From the NCBI GenBank assembly GCA_964293155.1, contig CAXYYA010000001.1:1-64000 (forward strand): 64,000 nucleotides of DNA, given 5' to 3'. This DNA comes from JAQVEB01 sp028698105. Lineage in GTDB: Bacteria > Bacteroidota > Bacteroidia > Bacteroidales > Dysgonomonadaceae. The number at the start of each line of letters is the position of its first letter. Within the stretch, counting starts at the first letter, position 1. Under the pieces are notes generated by a model. The model made no database searches and was not told the DNA's origin. It was given only the letters and a program-made list of their open reading frames with translations. Shown here in pieces: positions 26,182-34,785 of this stretch. A program made the position numbers and the translations under genes.

Positions 26182-27354
26182 ATGTCTCCACACCATAACT
26201 CCGAACTCAAAACTCCGAACTCAAAACTCAACGCACCTCGTTTCATCATAAGCGGCGGTGGCACCGGCGGACATATTTTCCCCGCCATCAGCATTGCCAA
26301 TGCCGTTAAAGAACGGTGGCCGCAGGCCGAAATCCTTTTCGTGGGCGCGCTGGGGCGCATGGAAATGGAGCGCGTGCCGGCGGCAGGATACAAAATTATT
26401 GGATTGCCGGTGGCCGGTTTCGACCGGAAAAACCTGTTGAAAAACGTTTCTGTGGCCGTGAAACTGCTCAAAAGCATTCGGCAGGCGCGCAAGATCGTAT
26501 CGGATTTCAAACCCGATGTTGCCATCGGTGTGGGCGGTTATGCCAGCGGCCCAACGCTTCGGGCTGCGGCGAGCAAAGGCATACCCACGGTGTTGCAGGA
26601 GCAGAATTCGTATGCCGGTGTAACCAACAAGCTGCTGGCCGAGAAGGCCGCAAAGATTTGTGTGGCTTATGAAGGGATGGAAAAGTTTTTTCCGAAAGAA
26701 AAAATCGTGCTCACAGGCAATCCATGCCGGCAGGACTTGGTGGTTTCGGATGAAAACCGGCAACAAGGATACGCTTTCTTCCATCTCGACCCGACAAAAA
26801 AAACCATCTTGATGGTGGGTGGAAGTTTAGGCGCACGCACGCTTAACGATAGCATTATCGCCGCATTCCCGAAATTGAAAACGCTGGACAATGTTCAGGT
26901 TATCTGGCAATGCGGCAAGGTTTATTACAACGATATGATGAAGCTGCAAACCGAGGGACAGATACCGCCGAACGTCCATTTGTTCGATTTCGTGTCTCGC
27001 ATGGATTACGCCTATTCCGTGGCCGATCTGGTGATCTCGCGCGCCGGAGCCGGTTCCATCTCGGAGTTTTGTTTGCTGGAAAAACCCGTGATATTGGTTC
27101 CTTCGCCCAATGTGGCCGAAGACCATCAAACCCACAATGCGCAAGCGTTGGTGGATAAAAATGCTGCCGTAATGGTTTCGGATGCCAATGCAAGGACGTT
27201 GCTTTTCGATACGGCGCTTAGGATCATAAACGATAACGACAAATTAAAGGAACTAAGCAAAAACATCGCTACGCTCGCTCAACGAAATTCTGCCGAACGG
27301 ATCGTGGATGAAATTGAGCCTCTCCTGGCCTCCCCCAAGGGGAGGAACGGGTAG
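26182..27354 (+). CDS. murG: Lipid II synthase: UDP-GlcNAc transferase MurG
   Basis: A 390-residue peripheral membrane glycosyltransferase that adds GlcNAc to lipid I. The nucleotide-sugar fold begins with ISGGGTGGHIFPAI near residue 35; VGVGGYASGPTLRAA, LQEQNSYAGVTN, GGSLGARTLNDS and ISRAGAGSISEFCLLEKP follow. The ATG at 26182 is the first plausible start. Residues 6-17 (NSELKTPNSKLN) come from a 14-bp tandem repeat and are not part of the fold. The C-terminal residues LLASPKGRNG and the stop codon lie in a GC-rich palindromic repeat (27318-27355), so both ends have been extended by repeat DNA. Confidence 0.94.
   Translation: MSPHHNSELKTPNSKLNAPRFIISGGGTGGHIFPAISIANAVKERWPQAEILFVGALGRMEMERVPAAGYKIIGLPVAGFDRKNLLKNVSVAVKLLKSIRQARKIVSDFKPDVAIGVGGYASGPTLRAAASKGIPTVLQEQNSYAGVTNKLLAEKAAKICVAYEGMEKFFPKEKIVLTGNPCRQDLVVSDENRQQGYAFFHLDPTKKTILMVGGSLGARTLNDSIIAAFPKLKTLDNVQVIWQCGKVYYNDMMKLQTEGQIPPNVHLFDFVSRMDYAYSVADLVISRAGAGSISEFCLLEKPVILVPSPNVAEDHQTHNAQALVDKNAAVMVSDANARTLLFDTALRIINDNDKLKELSKNIATLAQRNSAERIVDEIEPLLASPKGRNG
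26197..26231 (+). repeat. 14-bp tandem repeat in the 5' coding part of murG
   Basis: AACTCCGAACTCAA occurs twice in perfect tandem (26197-26210 and 26211-26224), followed by a partial third copy. The unit is not a multiple of three, so the two copies are read in different frames within murG. Confidence 0.8.
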
Positions 27355-27355
27355 G
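27318..27355. repeat. GC-rich palindromic repeat at the end of murG
   Basis: The core is CCTCCCC-CAA-GGGGAGG (27329-27345), a perfect 7-bp stem, preceded by GCCTCTCCT and followed by AACGGGTAGG. It encodes the last residues and the TAG stop of MurG. Its GCCTCTCC start and purine-rich GGAGG end resemble the repeats at 52812 and 54194. Confidence 0.65.
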
Positions 27356-27404
27356 TCGCACAGCTTGCGGGAGACAGAGATAATCAAGAAACAGAACATT
27401 GAAT

Positions 27405-28835
27405 ATGTGCAATACAGAGAAAAATTCCACGCCTCCGCTTCCCCCTCCGGGGGGATTGAGGGGAGCATATTTCATCGGTATCGGCGGCATCGGCATGAGC
27501 AACCTTGCCCGCTATTTCCTTTCGCAAGGCAAGCGGGTGGGCGGTTATGACCGTACGCAAACTCCGTTAACGGAAGCGTTGGAGAAAGAAGGCGCTTTTG
27601 TGCATTACGCCGATGACATATCCGGTGTACCTGCGGAGTTTTTGGATAAAAACCGTACGCTCGTTGTTTACACACCGGCTGTTCCCGCTTCGCATGGCGA
27701 ATTGAGTTATTTTCGCGAAAACGGTTTCACGTTGATGAAGCGTTCGCAAGTGCTCGGCGAGATCACCAAAGCAAGCCGTTCCGTCTGCGTGGCCGGGACG
27801 CATGGCAAAACCACTGTTTCGAGTATGGTGGCGCACCTGCTGCACCAGTCGCGGGTGGATTGCAACGCCTTTTTGGGCGGCATTCTGAAGAACTACGACA
27901 GCAACCTCATTTTATCCGCAAAAAGCGATATTACCGTTGCCGAAGCCGACGAGTACGACCGTTCGTTTCACTGGCTCCACCCGTGGATTGCCATCATCAC
28001 CTCGGCCGATCCCGACCACCTCGATATTTACGGTACGCCGGAGGCGTATCGGGAAAGTTTCGAGCATTTCACTTCGCTCATTGTGCCCAACGGCTTCCTG
28101 ATCATCAAAAAGGGCGCGCCCGTAACGCCGCGGAGCGGCGAATCGGTAACGATTTTTACCTACGCGGAAACGGAAGGCGATTATCACGCCGAAAATATAC
28201 GCATCGGAAACGGCGAGATCGTTTTCGATTTTGTTGCACCCGATCTTGAAATAAAGGACATCCAATTGGGCGTGCCCGTGAAAATAAACATCGAGAATGC
28301 GGTAGCCGCCATAGCGGCTGCTACGCTCGCGGGAGTTGCGCCGGACGAGGTTAGAGCGGCCATGGCCTCTTTTGGCGGCGCGCGCCGCCGGTTCGATATC
28401 CGTCTGAAAACCGATAACACGGTCTTTATTGACGATTATGCGCACCATCCGGCGGAGCTTGAGGCTTCCATACGTTCCATTCAGGCATTGTATCCGCACA
28501 AAAAGGTGACGGGTGTTTTCCAGCCGCATCTTTACACGCGGACGCGTGATTTTGCCGGCGATTTCGCCCGCAGTTTATCGGAGTTGGACGAAGTGATCCT
28601 GCTCGATATTTATCCAGCGCGTGAGGAGCCCATTCCCGGTGTTACATCAGAAATTATTTTCGATAAAATTACGAACGACAACAAAACGTTGTGCAAAAAA
28701 TCGGAGTTGTTGGATTTGCTTGAGCACAAAGACGTGGAAGTGCTGGTAACGCTTGGCGCCGGCGATATTGACCGGCTTTTGCCCGACATCGAAAAAATAT
28801 TGAAAGAGAAATCAACAGAGAAACAACGTCATTAG
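27405..28835 (+). CDS. murC: UDP-MurNAc:L-alanine ligase
   Basis: A 476-residue cytoplasmic Mur ligase that adds L-alanine, the first stem-peptide residue. N-terminal Rossmann motif YFIGIGGIGMSNLARYF, ATP site VAGTHGKTTVSSM near residue 128, then AEADEYDRSF, SADPDHLDIY, DDYAHHPAE and FQPHLYTRTRDF. The ATG at 27405 precedes about 20 residues (MCNTEKNSTPPLPPPGGLRG) that have no counterpart in typical MurC; residues 9-21 are the translation of a GC-rich palindromic repeat. The fold proper begins at residue 22. The stop at 28835 is followed by a 241-base gap with promoters and a REP-type inverted repeat. Confidence 0.94.
   Translation: MCNTEKNSTPPLPPPGGLRGAYFIGIGGIGMSNLARYFLSQGKRVGGYDRTQTPLTEALEKEGAFVHYADDISGVPAEFLDKNRTLVVYTPAVPASHGELSYFRENGFTLMKRSQVLGEITKASRSVCVAGTHGKTTVSSMVAHLLHQSRVDCNAFLGGILKNYDSNLILSAKSDITVAEADEYDRSFHWLHPWIAIITSADPDHLDIYGTPEAYRESFEHFTSLIVPNGFLIIKKGAPVTPRSGESVTIFTYAETEGDYHAENIRIGNGEIVFDFVAPDLEIKDIQLGVPVKINIENAVAAIAAATLAGVAPDEVRAAMASFGGARRRFDIRLKTDNTVFIDDYAHHPAELEASIRSIQALYPHKKVTGVFQPHLYTRTRDFAGDFARSLSELDEVILLDIYPAREEPIPGVTSEIIFDKITNDNKTLCKKSELLDLLEHKDVEVLVTLGAGDIDRLLPDIEKILKEKSTEKQRH
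27431..27466 (+). repeat. GC-rich palindromic repeat read in frame in MurC
   Basis: GCCTCCGCTTCCCCCTCCGG followed by GGGGATTGAGGGGAGC; core CCCCC-TCC-GGGGG. It shares the pattern CCCCCTnnGGGGGATTnAGGGG with copies at 42945, 51404, 52736 and 54115. Here it encodes about residues 9-21 of MurC, including PPGGLRGA. Confidence 0.8.
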
Positions 28836-28846
28836 ATTGAAATATG

Positions 28847-28854
28847 TAACTTTG
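28847..28854 (+). promoter_or_regulatory. Predicted -7 element upstream of ftsQ
   Basis: TAACTTTG, followed by CATAAT, matches TAnnTTTG just after murC. A second similar sequence, TTACTTTGCATAA, lies at about 29053, after the REP-type repeat and 25 bases before ftsQ, so the promoter segment appears on both sides of the repeat. Confidence 0.45.
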
Positions 28855-28884
28855 CATAATTGACAAAATAACTCGTGAATGTTT

Positions 28885-29024
28885 TCAATTGCCATGCCTT
28901 TCAAGGCGTGGACGAGAAATGGCTCAATTAGCGGGCTTTAGCCAAAGATTAGGCATGTGAATTTAGGCTAAAGCCGAGTTGGATACCAATAAATAACCCA
29001 CGCCTTGAAAGGCATGGCAATTGA
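28885..29024. repeat. REP-type double hairpin (REPIN-like) between murC and ftsQ
   Basis: Two perfect 27-bp arms in inverted orientation (28885-28911 and 28998-29024; TCAATTGCCATGCCTTTCAA...) enclose a second inverted pair, GGCTTTAGCC (28934-28943) and GGCTAAAGCC (28966-28975). Each outer arm can also fold alone (CCATGCCTT-TC-AAGGCGTGG, one G-T pair). This nested two-hairpin plan is that of elements moved by REP-associated tyrosine transposases; none is encoded in the window. Confidence 0.8.
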
Positions 29025-29076
29025 TACAAATGAGTAACTCATTTTTTAAACGTTACTTTGCATAAATAAACCGCTG

Positions 29077-29808
29077 ATGAAGAAATTTTTATTCATACTT
29101 GTTTCCGTACTTATCGTCGGATATTTGATTTTTGCCGCATTTTATTTTCAGAATACGCAAAAAAACGAAATATGCAACAGGTTTGAAGTAATTGTGCAAG
29201 ACAGCGCCCAAACAAAATTCGTTCATCCTCAGGAAATTAAGCAATTGGTGAAAAACAAAGGGCTTGATCCGGCGGGTAAAACGGTCAAAGAAATCAATAC
29301 ACTGGATATACGGGATGCGATACTTTCCAATAAACTGGTGAAATCGGCTGAGGTATATGCTACGCAGGATGGCTCCATCATTGCCAATATTTCGCAGCGT
29401 AAACCGGTGTTGCGTGTTATTTCCGATACCGAAGGAAGTTATTACATTGACAACAATCGCGAGAAAATGCCCACATCCATCAATTTCAGCGTGTATGTAC
29501 CCATCGCTACGGGCGCTATCAGCGAAGAATTTGCGAAAAACGACTTGTTCGATTTTGCCGAGTTTCTCGACGAACATCCCGATTGGGATGCGTGGATCGA
29601 GCAGATCGTCGTGAAGAAAGACAACAAAGTGGAACTGGTGCCGCGCGCGGGAGATTTTCGCATTGTGTTGGGAACGTTGGATAATTATCCGGCCAAACTG
29701 GCCAAATTTTCGTTATTTGTAAAAAAAGGGCTGAACGTGGTAGGATGGAACCGGTATTCCGAAATTAATTTGGCATACGATAATCAGGTGGTGTGCACAA
29801 AAAAATAA
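29077..29808 (+). CDS. ftsQ: Cell division protein FtsQ-like
   Basis: A 243-residue bitopic inner-membrane protein: short cytoplasmic N-terminus, one membrane span (residues 4-22, FLFILVSVLIVGYLIFAAF), then a periplasmic POTRA-like domain (residues 38-100, TKFVHPQEIKQLVKNKG) and the FtsQ beta domain. It links FtsL/FtsB and FtsA to the septum. Sequence is divergent from E. coli FtsQ, as in other Bacteroidetes; identity is supported by the fixed order murC-ftsQ-ftsA-ftsZ. A REP-type repeat separates it from murC. Confidence 0.88.
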   Translation: MKKFLFILVSVLIVGYLIFAAFYFQNTQKNEICNRFEVIVQDSAQTKFVHPQEIKQLVKNKGLDPAGKTVKEINTLDIRDAILSNKLVKSAEVYATQDGSIIANISQRKPVLRVISDTEGSYYIDNNREKMPTSINFSVYVPIATGAISEEFAKNDLFDFAEFLDEHPDWDAWIEQIVVKKDNKVELVPRAGDFRIVLGTLDNYPAKLAKFSLFVKKGLNVVGWNRYSEINLAYDNQVVCTKK

Positions 29809-29913
29809 CAATTTGGATATAACCGCAAAATGATGTAATTTTAGGCAAAACAAAAATACGCATTGGGATGTTTGATACGTAAACATGCCGATGTTATTGA
29901 CCACAATAGTTAT

Positions 29914-31263
29914 ATGATACAATCAGGATTTATAGCCGCCATCGATCTGGGAACCTCCCAAATAAAGGCCGTTCTCGGAAGAATGAATGAAAATAAAGTG
30001 ATCTCGGTTTTAGCCAGCGAAACCACGCCGTCCAGCAACTGCATTCGCCGCGGATTGGTGTATAACGTAGAAGAAACCGGAGGCAAGGTAAAGAAGCTGA
30101 TAAGCATGCTGGAAAACAGCGTAGGAAGAAAAATAGGAAGGGTGTATGTGTCCGTTGCCGGACAATCGCTGCATTCCATCGAACATCGGGAGCGAAAACA
30201 ACTTTCCTCGTCGGGCATTGTTACGGAAGACGTGATCGGTCAACTGCGCAACGTTGCAGAGAAACACAATCACGAATTATTGAAACGATATGCCATAGCC
30301 GATGTGGAATATTTTCTGGACGATAAAGCCGAGAAAAACCCGGTAGGGGTTTCCTGCACGGTTATCGAAGCCGATTACGAAATGATTGTGGGGCGCCCCA
30401 ACCTGATGACGAACATCGAAAGAAGCATCAGGGAAAAAGCGCAGATGGAGATTGCAGGATACACCCTGGGGGCATTGGCATCGGCAGCTATCGCCTTAAA
30501 CGAAGACGAAAAAGAACTCGGCTGCGCTTTTATTGATTTTGGCGCCGGCACAACCACGCTTTCCATTTACAAAGGAGGCATCCTGCGCAAGATGGTAACC
30601 ATTCCTTTTGGCGGAAGAAACATCACGAAAGATATCTGCGAACTAAATTTCACCGAAAACGACGCCGAGCAATACAAGATAAAATTCGGAAAAGCATACG
30701 ATAGCAACGAAAATTCGCTTTTCTCGCCGTTTTCATCCAAACCCGATATTGATCTGGTTGAACTCAACAAAGTTATCCGGATGCGTCTGGACGAAATAAC
30801 GGCCAATCTTAAGGAACAAATAAAATTGTCGGGTTACGAGGGGCAGTTGGGCGCCGGTATAATTATCACCGGAGGCGCATCGCAACTCAAAAATCTCGAT
30901 ATATACCTTACCGAAAAACTGAAGATGCCCGTGCGCCGCGCATCGGCAAAAAAATCGTATGTTAACAACTCGTCCGAACTCGCCAATAATCCCGCTTACA
31001 CGCAGTTGTTGGGTTTGCTGACATTCGCCACGGAAGATTGCGAAGCAATTGCTATAGAAATGGGCGACGATTCTGAAGAGAAAGAGGCACAAACCGCAAC
31101 AAAAAAACCTTCGGGCGGACGTTTGTGGGCAAGGTCGTCCTCCAAGCCAAAAGAGCCGGCTAAGGTTAAAAAAGAGAAGAACACCCAGGACGGTGGAGGA
31201 TTCTTCACGAAGATGGAGAACATGTTCGGAGGAATGTTTTCGGAAGAAGACGAAGATAATTAA
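29914..31263 (+). CDS. ftsA: Cell division protein FtsA
   Basis: A 449-residue actin-like ATPase that ties FtsZ filaments to the membrane. Nucleotide-binding motifs: AAIDLGTSQIKAVLGRM near the N-terminus, CAFIDFGAGTTTLSIY and ITGGASQLKNLDIYL. The region after residue 390 is a long linker ending in GGGFFTKMENMFGGMFSEEDEDN, whose glycine/hydrophobic pattern fits the membrane-binding helix. I chose the ATG at 29914 (MIQSGFIAAIDLG), the natural family start; an upstream ATG would add 17 unrelated residues. ftsZ starts 25 bases after the stop. Confidence 0.93.
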   Translation: MIQSGFIAAIDLGTSQIKAVLGRMNENKVISVLASETTPSSNCIRRGLVYNVEETGGKVKKLISMLENSVGRKIGRVYVSVAGQSLHSIEHRERKQLSSSGIVTEDVIGQLRNVAEKHNHELLKRYAIADVEYFLDDKAEKNPVGVSCTVIEADYEMIVGRPNLMTNIERSIREKAQMEIAGYTLGALASAAIALNEDEKELGCAFIDFGAGTTTLSIYKGGILRKMVTIPFGGRNITKDICELNFTENDAEQYKIKFGKAYDSNENSLFSPFSSKPDIDLVELNKVIRMRLDEITANLKEQIKLSGYEGQLGAGIIITGGASQLKNLDIYLTEKLKMPVRRASAKKSYVNNSSELANNPAYTQLLGLLTFATEDCEAIAIEMGDDSEEKEAQTATKKPSGGRLWARSSSKPKEPAKVKKEKNTQDGGGFFTKMENMFGGMFSEEDEDN

Positions 31264-31288
31264 TTGAACCAGTAAAAATTCCAAATCT

Positions 31289-32581
31289 ATGGATGATAAA
31301 ATATTAGATTTTCAACTACAAAGCCGCACGGAAGCCATCATCAAGGTGATTGGGGTGGGAGGCGGCGGCGGAAACGCGGTGAACCACATGTTTGAAGAAG
31401 GTATTCACGATGTTTCTTTCGCTCTTTGTAATACCGATAATCAGGCTTTAATGAAATCGCATGTTCCCGTGAAAGTTCAGTTGGGGGAACACACAACAGG
31501 CGGCCTCGGAGCGGGAAATAAACCCGAAGTGGCGCATCGCGCCGCCGAAGAGAGCATTGATTTGATCCAGGATCTCTTAAGCGACGGCACACGCATGGCC
31601 TTTATTACCGCCGGTATGGGCGGCGGCACTGGCACCGGTGCAGCTCCCGTGGTGGCCAAAGTGGCCAAGGATATGGGCATCCTCACCGTGGGCATCGTTA
31701 CCATTCCTTTTGTTTTTGAAGGGCCGCGCAAAATTGTGCAGGCGTTGAAAGGCGTGGAAGAGATTGCGGCCAACGTGGATGCCTTGCTGGTTATCAACAA
31801 CGAACGCCTTCGCGATATTTATCACGACCTGACTATGCTCAACGCCTTTGCCAAAGCCGACGACACGTTGGCTATCGCGGCTAAAAGCATCGCAGAGATC
31901 ATTACCGTTCAGGGCCATGTGAACCTCGACTTTGCCGACGTAAACACCACGTTGAAAGATGGCGGCGTTGCCATCATGAGCCGTGGAGTGGGGCACGGAA
32001 AAGATCGGGTAACCGATGCCATTGCCGATGCGTTGCACTCGCCGCTTTTGAACAACAACGATGTTTTCAGCGCGAAAAAGATACTCCTCAATCTCTCCTT
32101 CGGAGAAGAAAATCCGTTGATGATGGAAGAAATGAACGCATTGCACGATTTCATGTCGAAATTCAGTCCGCAAATCGAAGTAATATGGGGATTGGCGGTT
32201 GAGGAAGATTTGGATGAAGAGGTAAAGATTACGTTGTTGGCTACCGGATTCGGGATTAGCAGCATTCCCGGAATTGAGGAACAGTGGATCGCCGAGTCGC
32301 GTGCCGAAGAGTTGGAACGTAAAATACAGGAGGATGCGGCACGGGAAGAAGAAGAGAAAAATCAGGTGTTGATTGAGAAATATTACGGTAAAGAGGGGCT
32401 TAAAAGCCTTTCGGCATCCAACTACAAGCTGGAACCGTTTATATTGACCATCGAGGAAATGGACGACGATAAAATTTTGGAAGCGATGGAAAGGGTGGCC
32501 GTCTTTAAACGTGAGCGGGATTTTAATCCACGGACGTTCCGTTCCGAAGTTCATCCGTCATCGGCTTCTTTATTCGATTAA
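31289..32581 (+). CDS. ftsZ: Cell division GTPase FtsZ
   Basis: A 430-residue tubulin-like GTPase forming the division ring. Visible motifs: VIGVGGGGGNAVNHM near residue 20, the tubulin signature GGGTGTGAAPVVAKVAKDMG near residue 110, and NADLLV-like ANVDALLVINNERL. After about residue 320 there is a charged linker (ELERKIQEDAAREEEEKNQ) and a long C-terminal segment whose end (NPRTFRSEVHPSSASLFD) differs from the E. coli tail, as in other Bacteroidetes. It closes the division cluster. Confidence 0.96.
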   Translation: MDDKILDFQLQSRTEAIIKVIGVGGGGGNAVNHMFEEGIHDVSFALCNTDNQALMKSHVPVKVQLGEHTTGGLGAGNKPEVAHRAAEESIDLIQDLLSDGTRMAFITAGMGGGTGTGAAPVVAKVAKDMGILTVGIVTIPFVFEGPRKIVQALKGVEEIAANVDALLVINNERLRDIYHDLTMLNAFAKADDTLAIAAKSIAEIITVQGHVNLDFADVNTTLKDGGVAIMSRGVGHGKDRVTDAIADALHSPLLNNNDVFSAKKILLNLSFGEENPLMMEEMNALHDFMSKFSPQIEVIWGLAVEEDLDEEVKITLLATGFGISSIPGIEEQWIAESRAEELERKIQEDAAREEEEKNQVLIEKYYGKEGLKSLSASNYKLEPFILTIEEMDDDKILEAMERVAVFKRERDFNPRTFRSEVHPSSASLFD

Positions 32582-32602
32582 TCACGTAAAACAAAAGCAA
32601 TT

Positions 32603-33052
32603 ATGGGACTTTTTGAAACAATCACCGAAGATATAAAAAAAGCGATGCTCGCAAAAGACAAGGTGCGGCTTGAAGCCTTGCGCGGAATAAAAAAGGAATT
32701 TCTCGAAGCCAAAACCGCCAAAGGCGCCGGCGACGAGCTTTCGGACGAAACGGCAACCGCTATTTTGCAAAAAATGGTGAAGCAGCGCAAAGACAGCGCC
32801 GAAATTTACACTTCACAAAACCGCGAAGATTTAGCCGGCGACGAAATCGCGCAAATGAAAGTTATTCAGGAATATTTGCCGGCACAGCTTTCGGACGAAG
32901 AACTCGAAGCCGCCGTTCGGCAAATCATTGCCGATACGGGCGCGGCTTCCATGAAGGATATGGGTAAGGTAATGGGCACGGCCACCAAACAACTCGCCGG
33001 CAAAGCCGAAGGGCGCGCCATTTCGGAAATGGTTAAAAAATTATTGAGCTAA
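32603..33052 (+). CDS. GatB/YqeY domain protein
   Basis: A 149-residue protein consisting of one YqeY domain, related to the tRNA-binding tail of the amidotransferase subunit GatB. The family signature is clear: KKAMLAKDKVRLEALRGIKKEF at the start, DEIAQMKVIQEYLPAQLSDEEL in the middle, and AASMKDMGKVMGTATKQLAGKAEGR near the end. Its function is unproven in most bacteria. It follows ftsZ by 21 bases and is a usual neighbour of ftsZ in Bacteroidetes. Confidence 0.93.
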   Translation: MGLFETITEDIKKAMLAKDKVRLEALRGIKKEFLEAKTAKGAGDELSDETATAILQKMVKQRKDSAEIYTSQNREDLAGDEIAQMKVIQEYLPAQLSDEELEAAVRQIIADTGAASMKDMGKVMGTATKQLAGKAEGRAISEMVKKLLS

Positions 33053-33076
33053 CATTTTCATTCAACTAACTATACG

Positions 33077-33955
33077 ATGAAACAGATCATTGGATTACTT
33101 GTTTCGGCCTTCTTGTTTGCAGGCCTTCACGCGCAGGAATTATCCTGCAAAATGGAAGAACTTACCGCTCCCGATTTCGTGAAGGCGGTAGAAAAAAGCT
33201 CAAAAACTGCTATTTTACCTATCGGTGTTTTCGAAAAACACGGCTCGCACATGCCGCTCGGTACCGATCTTTTAACAGCTCGCGAGATAGCGCTTCGCGC
33301 TGCCGAAAAAGAGTACACCGTAGTTTTTCCGTGGTATTATTTCAGCCAGATCAACGAGGCTCGCCACCAGCCGGGCACCATTGCTTATTCGCCCGAACTG
33401 ATATGGAAGGTGTTGCAGGAAACGCTCGATGAACTCAGCCGGAACGGCTTCAAAAAGATCATTATTTTCAACGGACATGGCGGCAACAACGCGTTCCTGA
33501 ATTATTTCGGCATGGCGCAGCTGTCGGAAAAACGTGATTATGCGTTGTACTGGTTTCAACCGACGCATGATCCCGAAGTCATCAAAAAAGCCGAAGCGCT
33601 TACGCAACACGATAAATACGATCAGCACGCCGGAAATACGGAGACTTCCATGGTAAAAGCTATTGTTCCCGATTTGGTGCACCCGGACAGGGCCGGTCAG
33701 CAATCGGGAGTGGATCTGGATCGGCTGAAGAACCTGCCGAACGTATATTCCGGTATCTGGTGGTATGCCCGCTATCCCAACCACTATTCGGGCGACGGTA
33801 GTAAGGCGAATGCCGAAGCCGGTGAACTGTTGTTGAATTCTGTGGTTGATCAGTTCGTGAAAAGTATCCGCGATATCAAAGCGGATAAAAATGTACCCGC
33901 ACTACAGGAACAGTTTTTTAACGAATCGGATAATCCGTTGAAAACGAAGCAGTAA
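33077..33955 (+). CDS. Creatininase-family amidohydrolase, secreted
   Basis: A 292-residue metal-dependent amidohydrolase of the creatininase family, with a signal peptide (MKQIIGLLVSAFLFAGLHAQ) that would place it in the periplasm. Metal-site motifs are present: GVFEKHGSHMPLGTD (Glu 53, His 55, Asp 64), FNGHGGNNAFL (His near 140) and AGNTETSM (Glu). Family members act on creatinine, formamides or cyclic amides; the substrate here is not known. It follows yqeY by 24 bases in the same direction. The usual cytoplasmic members lack a signal peptide, so the export is a point of interest. Confidence 0.85.
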   Translation: MKQIIGLLVSAFLFAGLHAQELSCKMEELTAPDFVKAVEKSSKTAILPIGVFEKHGSHMPLGTDLLTAREIALRAAEKEYTVVFPWYYFSQINEARHQPGTIAYSPELIWKVLQETLDELSRNGFKKIIIFNGHGGNNAFLNYFGMAQLSEKRDYALYWFQPTHDPEVIKKAEALTQHDKYDQHAGNTETSMVKAIVPDLVHPDRAGQQSGVDLDRLKNLPNVYSGIWWYARYPNHYSGDGSKANAEAGELLLNSVVDQFVKSIRDIKADKNVPALQEQFFNESDNPLKTKQ

Positions 33956-33962
33956 TACGCAT

Positions 33963-34679
33963 TTATCGGGGATTATTGGGTAGAGGATACGGTTTGTACT
34001 CTTTCTTCAGCCGTTTAGGGATATAATTTTGTTTTTCCGCTTTTTTATTGATTTTTTCCAGCGCTTTTTGTTGATCTTTGCCCGCATCGAAATCGGAAGA
34101 AAGGAAGAGCACCGAAAGGGTTTCCTCGTCAAGTTTTTTAATTTTAAAGACAGCCGGTGCATTCTCAACGATAACATTTTTGATCAATCTCACTTCGTAG
34201 TCTTTTTTCGGGTCATAATCAAAGGAAATGTTGTCGTATCCCATGCTGTATAGCCTTATTTTAGCCGTTTTCGAGTGATGGATAAACAATACTTTCCCTT
34301 CGTTATTCGTTACGCCTCCCTGTAACGTTTTGTTTGAAGAGGTAACGGATTCCACTAAAACTCCCGGGAGTACAAACCCCTGATTATCTATGACTTTTAC
34401 CGTGATGGTGTCTTTTTTTGTACCATTGATTTTCGTTACGGAGCTTCGCTCGCCCGAATACGCATCCGTGTTTACGATTAAGTAATCGTCAACCCGTTCA
34501 TACGTCCCGCTTCCCGTTTTGTTCGTCATTGGGCTTCCAATTTCATCCATCGAGAAATACAGTTTATTGTTTTCAAACTTCAGTTCATCGTTCCCATCCT
34601 TAAACGTTCCCTCAAATTCCTGAGCGGAAAGAGAAGCGGAGACAATAAAAGCGAGCAGCAGTGCGTATATTTTATTCAT
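33963..34679 (-). CDS. Secreted protein with carboxypeptidase-regulatory-like domain
   Basis: A 238-residue exported protein of unknown function. Signal peptide MNKIYALLLAFIVSASLSAQ, then a small beta domain (residues 22-80, EFEGTFKDGNDELKFENNKL), then a carboxypeptidase-regulatory-like Ig domain (about residues 93-165, VKVIDNQGFVLPGVLVES ... NNEGKVLF) and a lysine-rich C-terminal tail (EKINKKAEKQNYIPKRLKK). Such modules occur on many Bacteroidetes surface proteins. It converges on the creatininase gene with a 7-base gap and is probably a single-gene unit. Confidence 0.75.
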   Translation of the reverse strand: MNKIYALLLAFIVSASLSAQEFEGTFKDGNDELKFENNKLYFSMDEIGSPMTNKTGSGTYERVDDYLIVNTDAYSGERSSVTKINGTKKDTITVKVIDNQGFVLPGVLVESVTSSNKTLQGGVTNNEGKVLFIHHSKTAKIRLYSMGYDNISFDYDPKKDYEVRLIKNVIVENAPAVFKIKKLDEETLSVLFLSSDFDAGKDQQKALEKINKKAEKQNYIPKRLKKEYKPYPLPNNPR

Positions 34680-34785
34680 TTCGGTGTTGTTAAAATGCGT
34701 GAATTATTCTTTCGTGCAAATGTAAGATAAAAATTACGGAATAGCGCTTCCCGTCGTTGGATTTAACAATTTAGCCGACACAAAA

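Noticed and set aside
31577..32554. 325-codon open frame opposite ftsZ
   Set aside because: ftsZ is certain on the other strand and the translation looks like a codon-bias shadow (rich in His, Phe and Asn, no domain).
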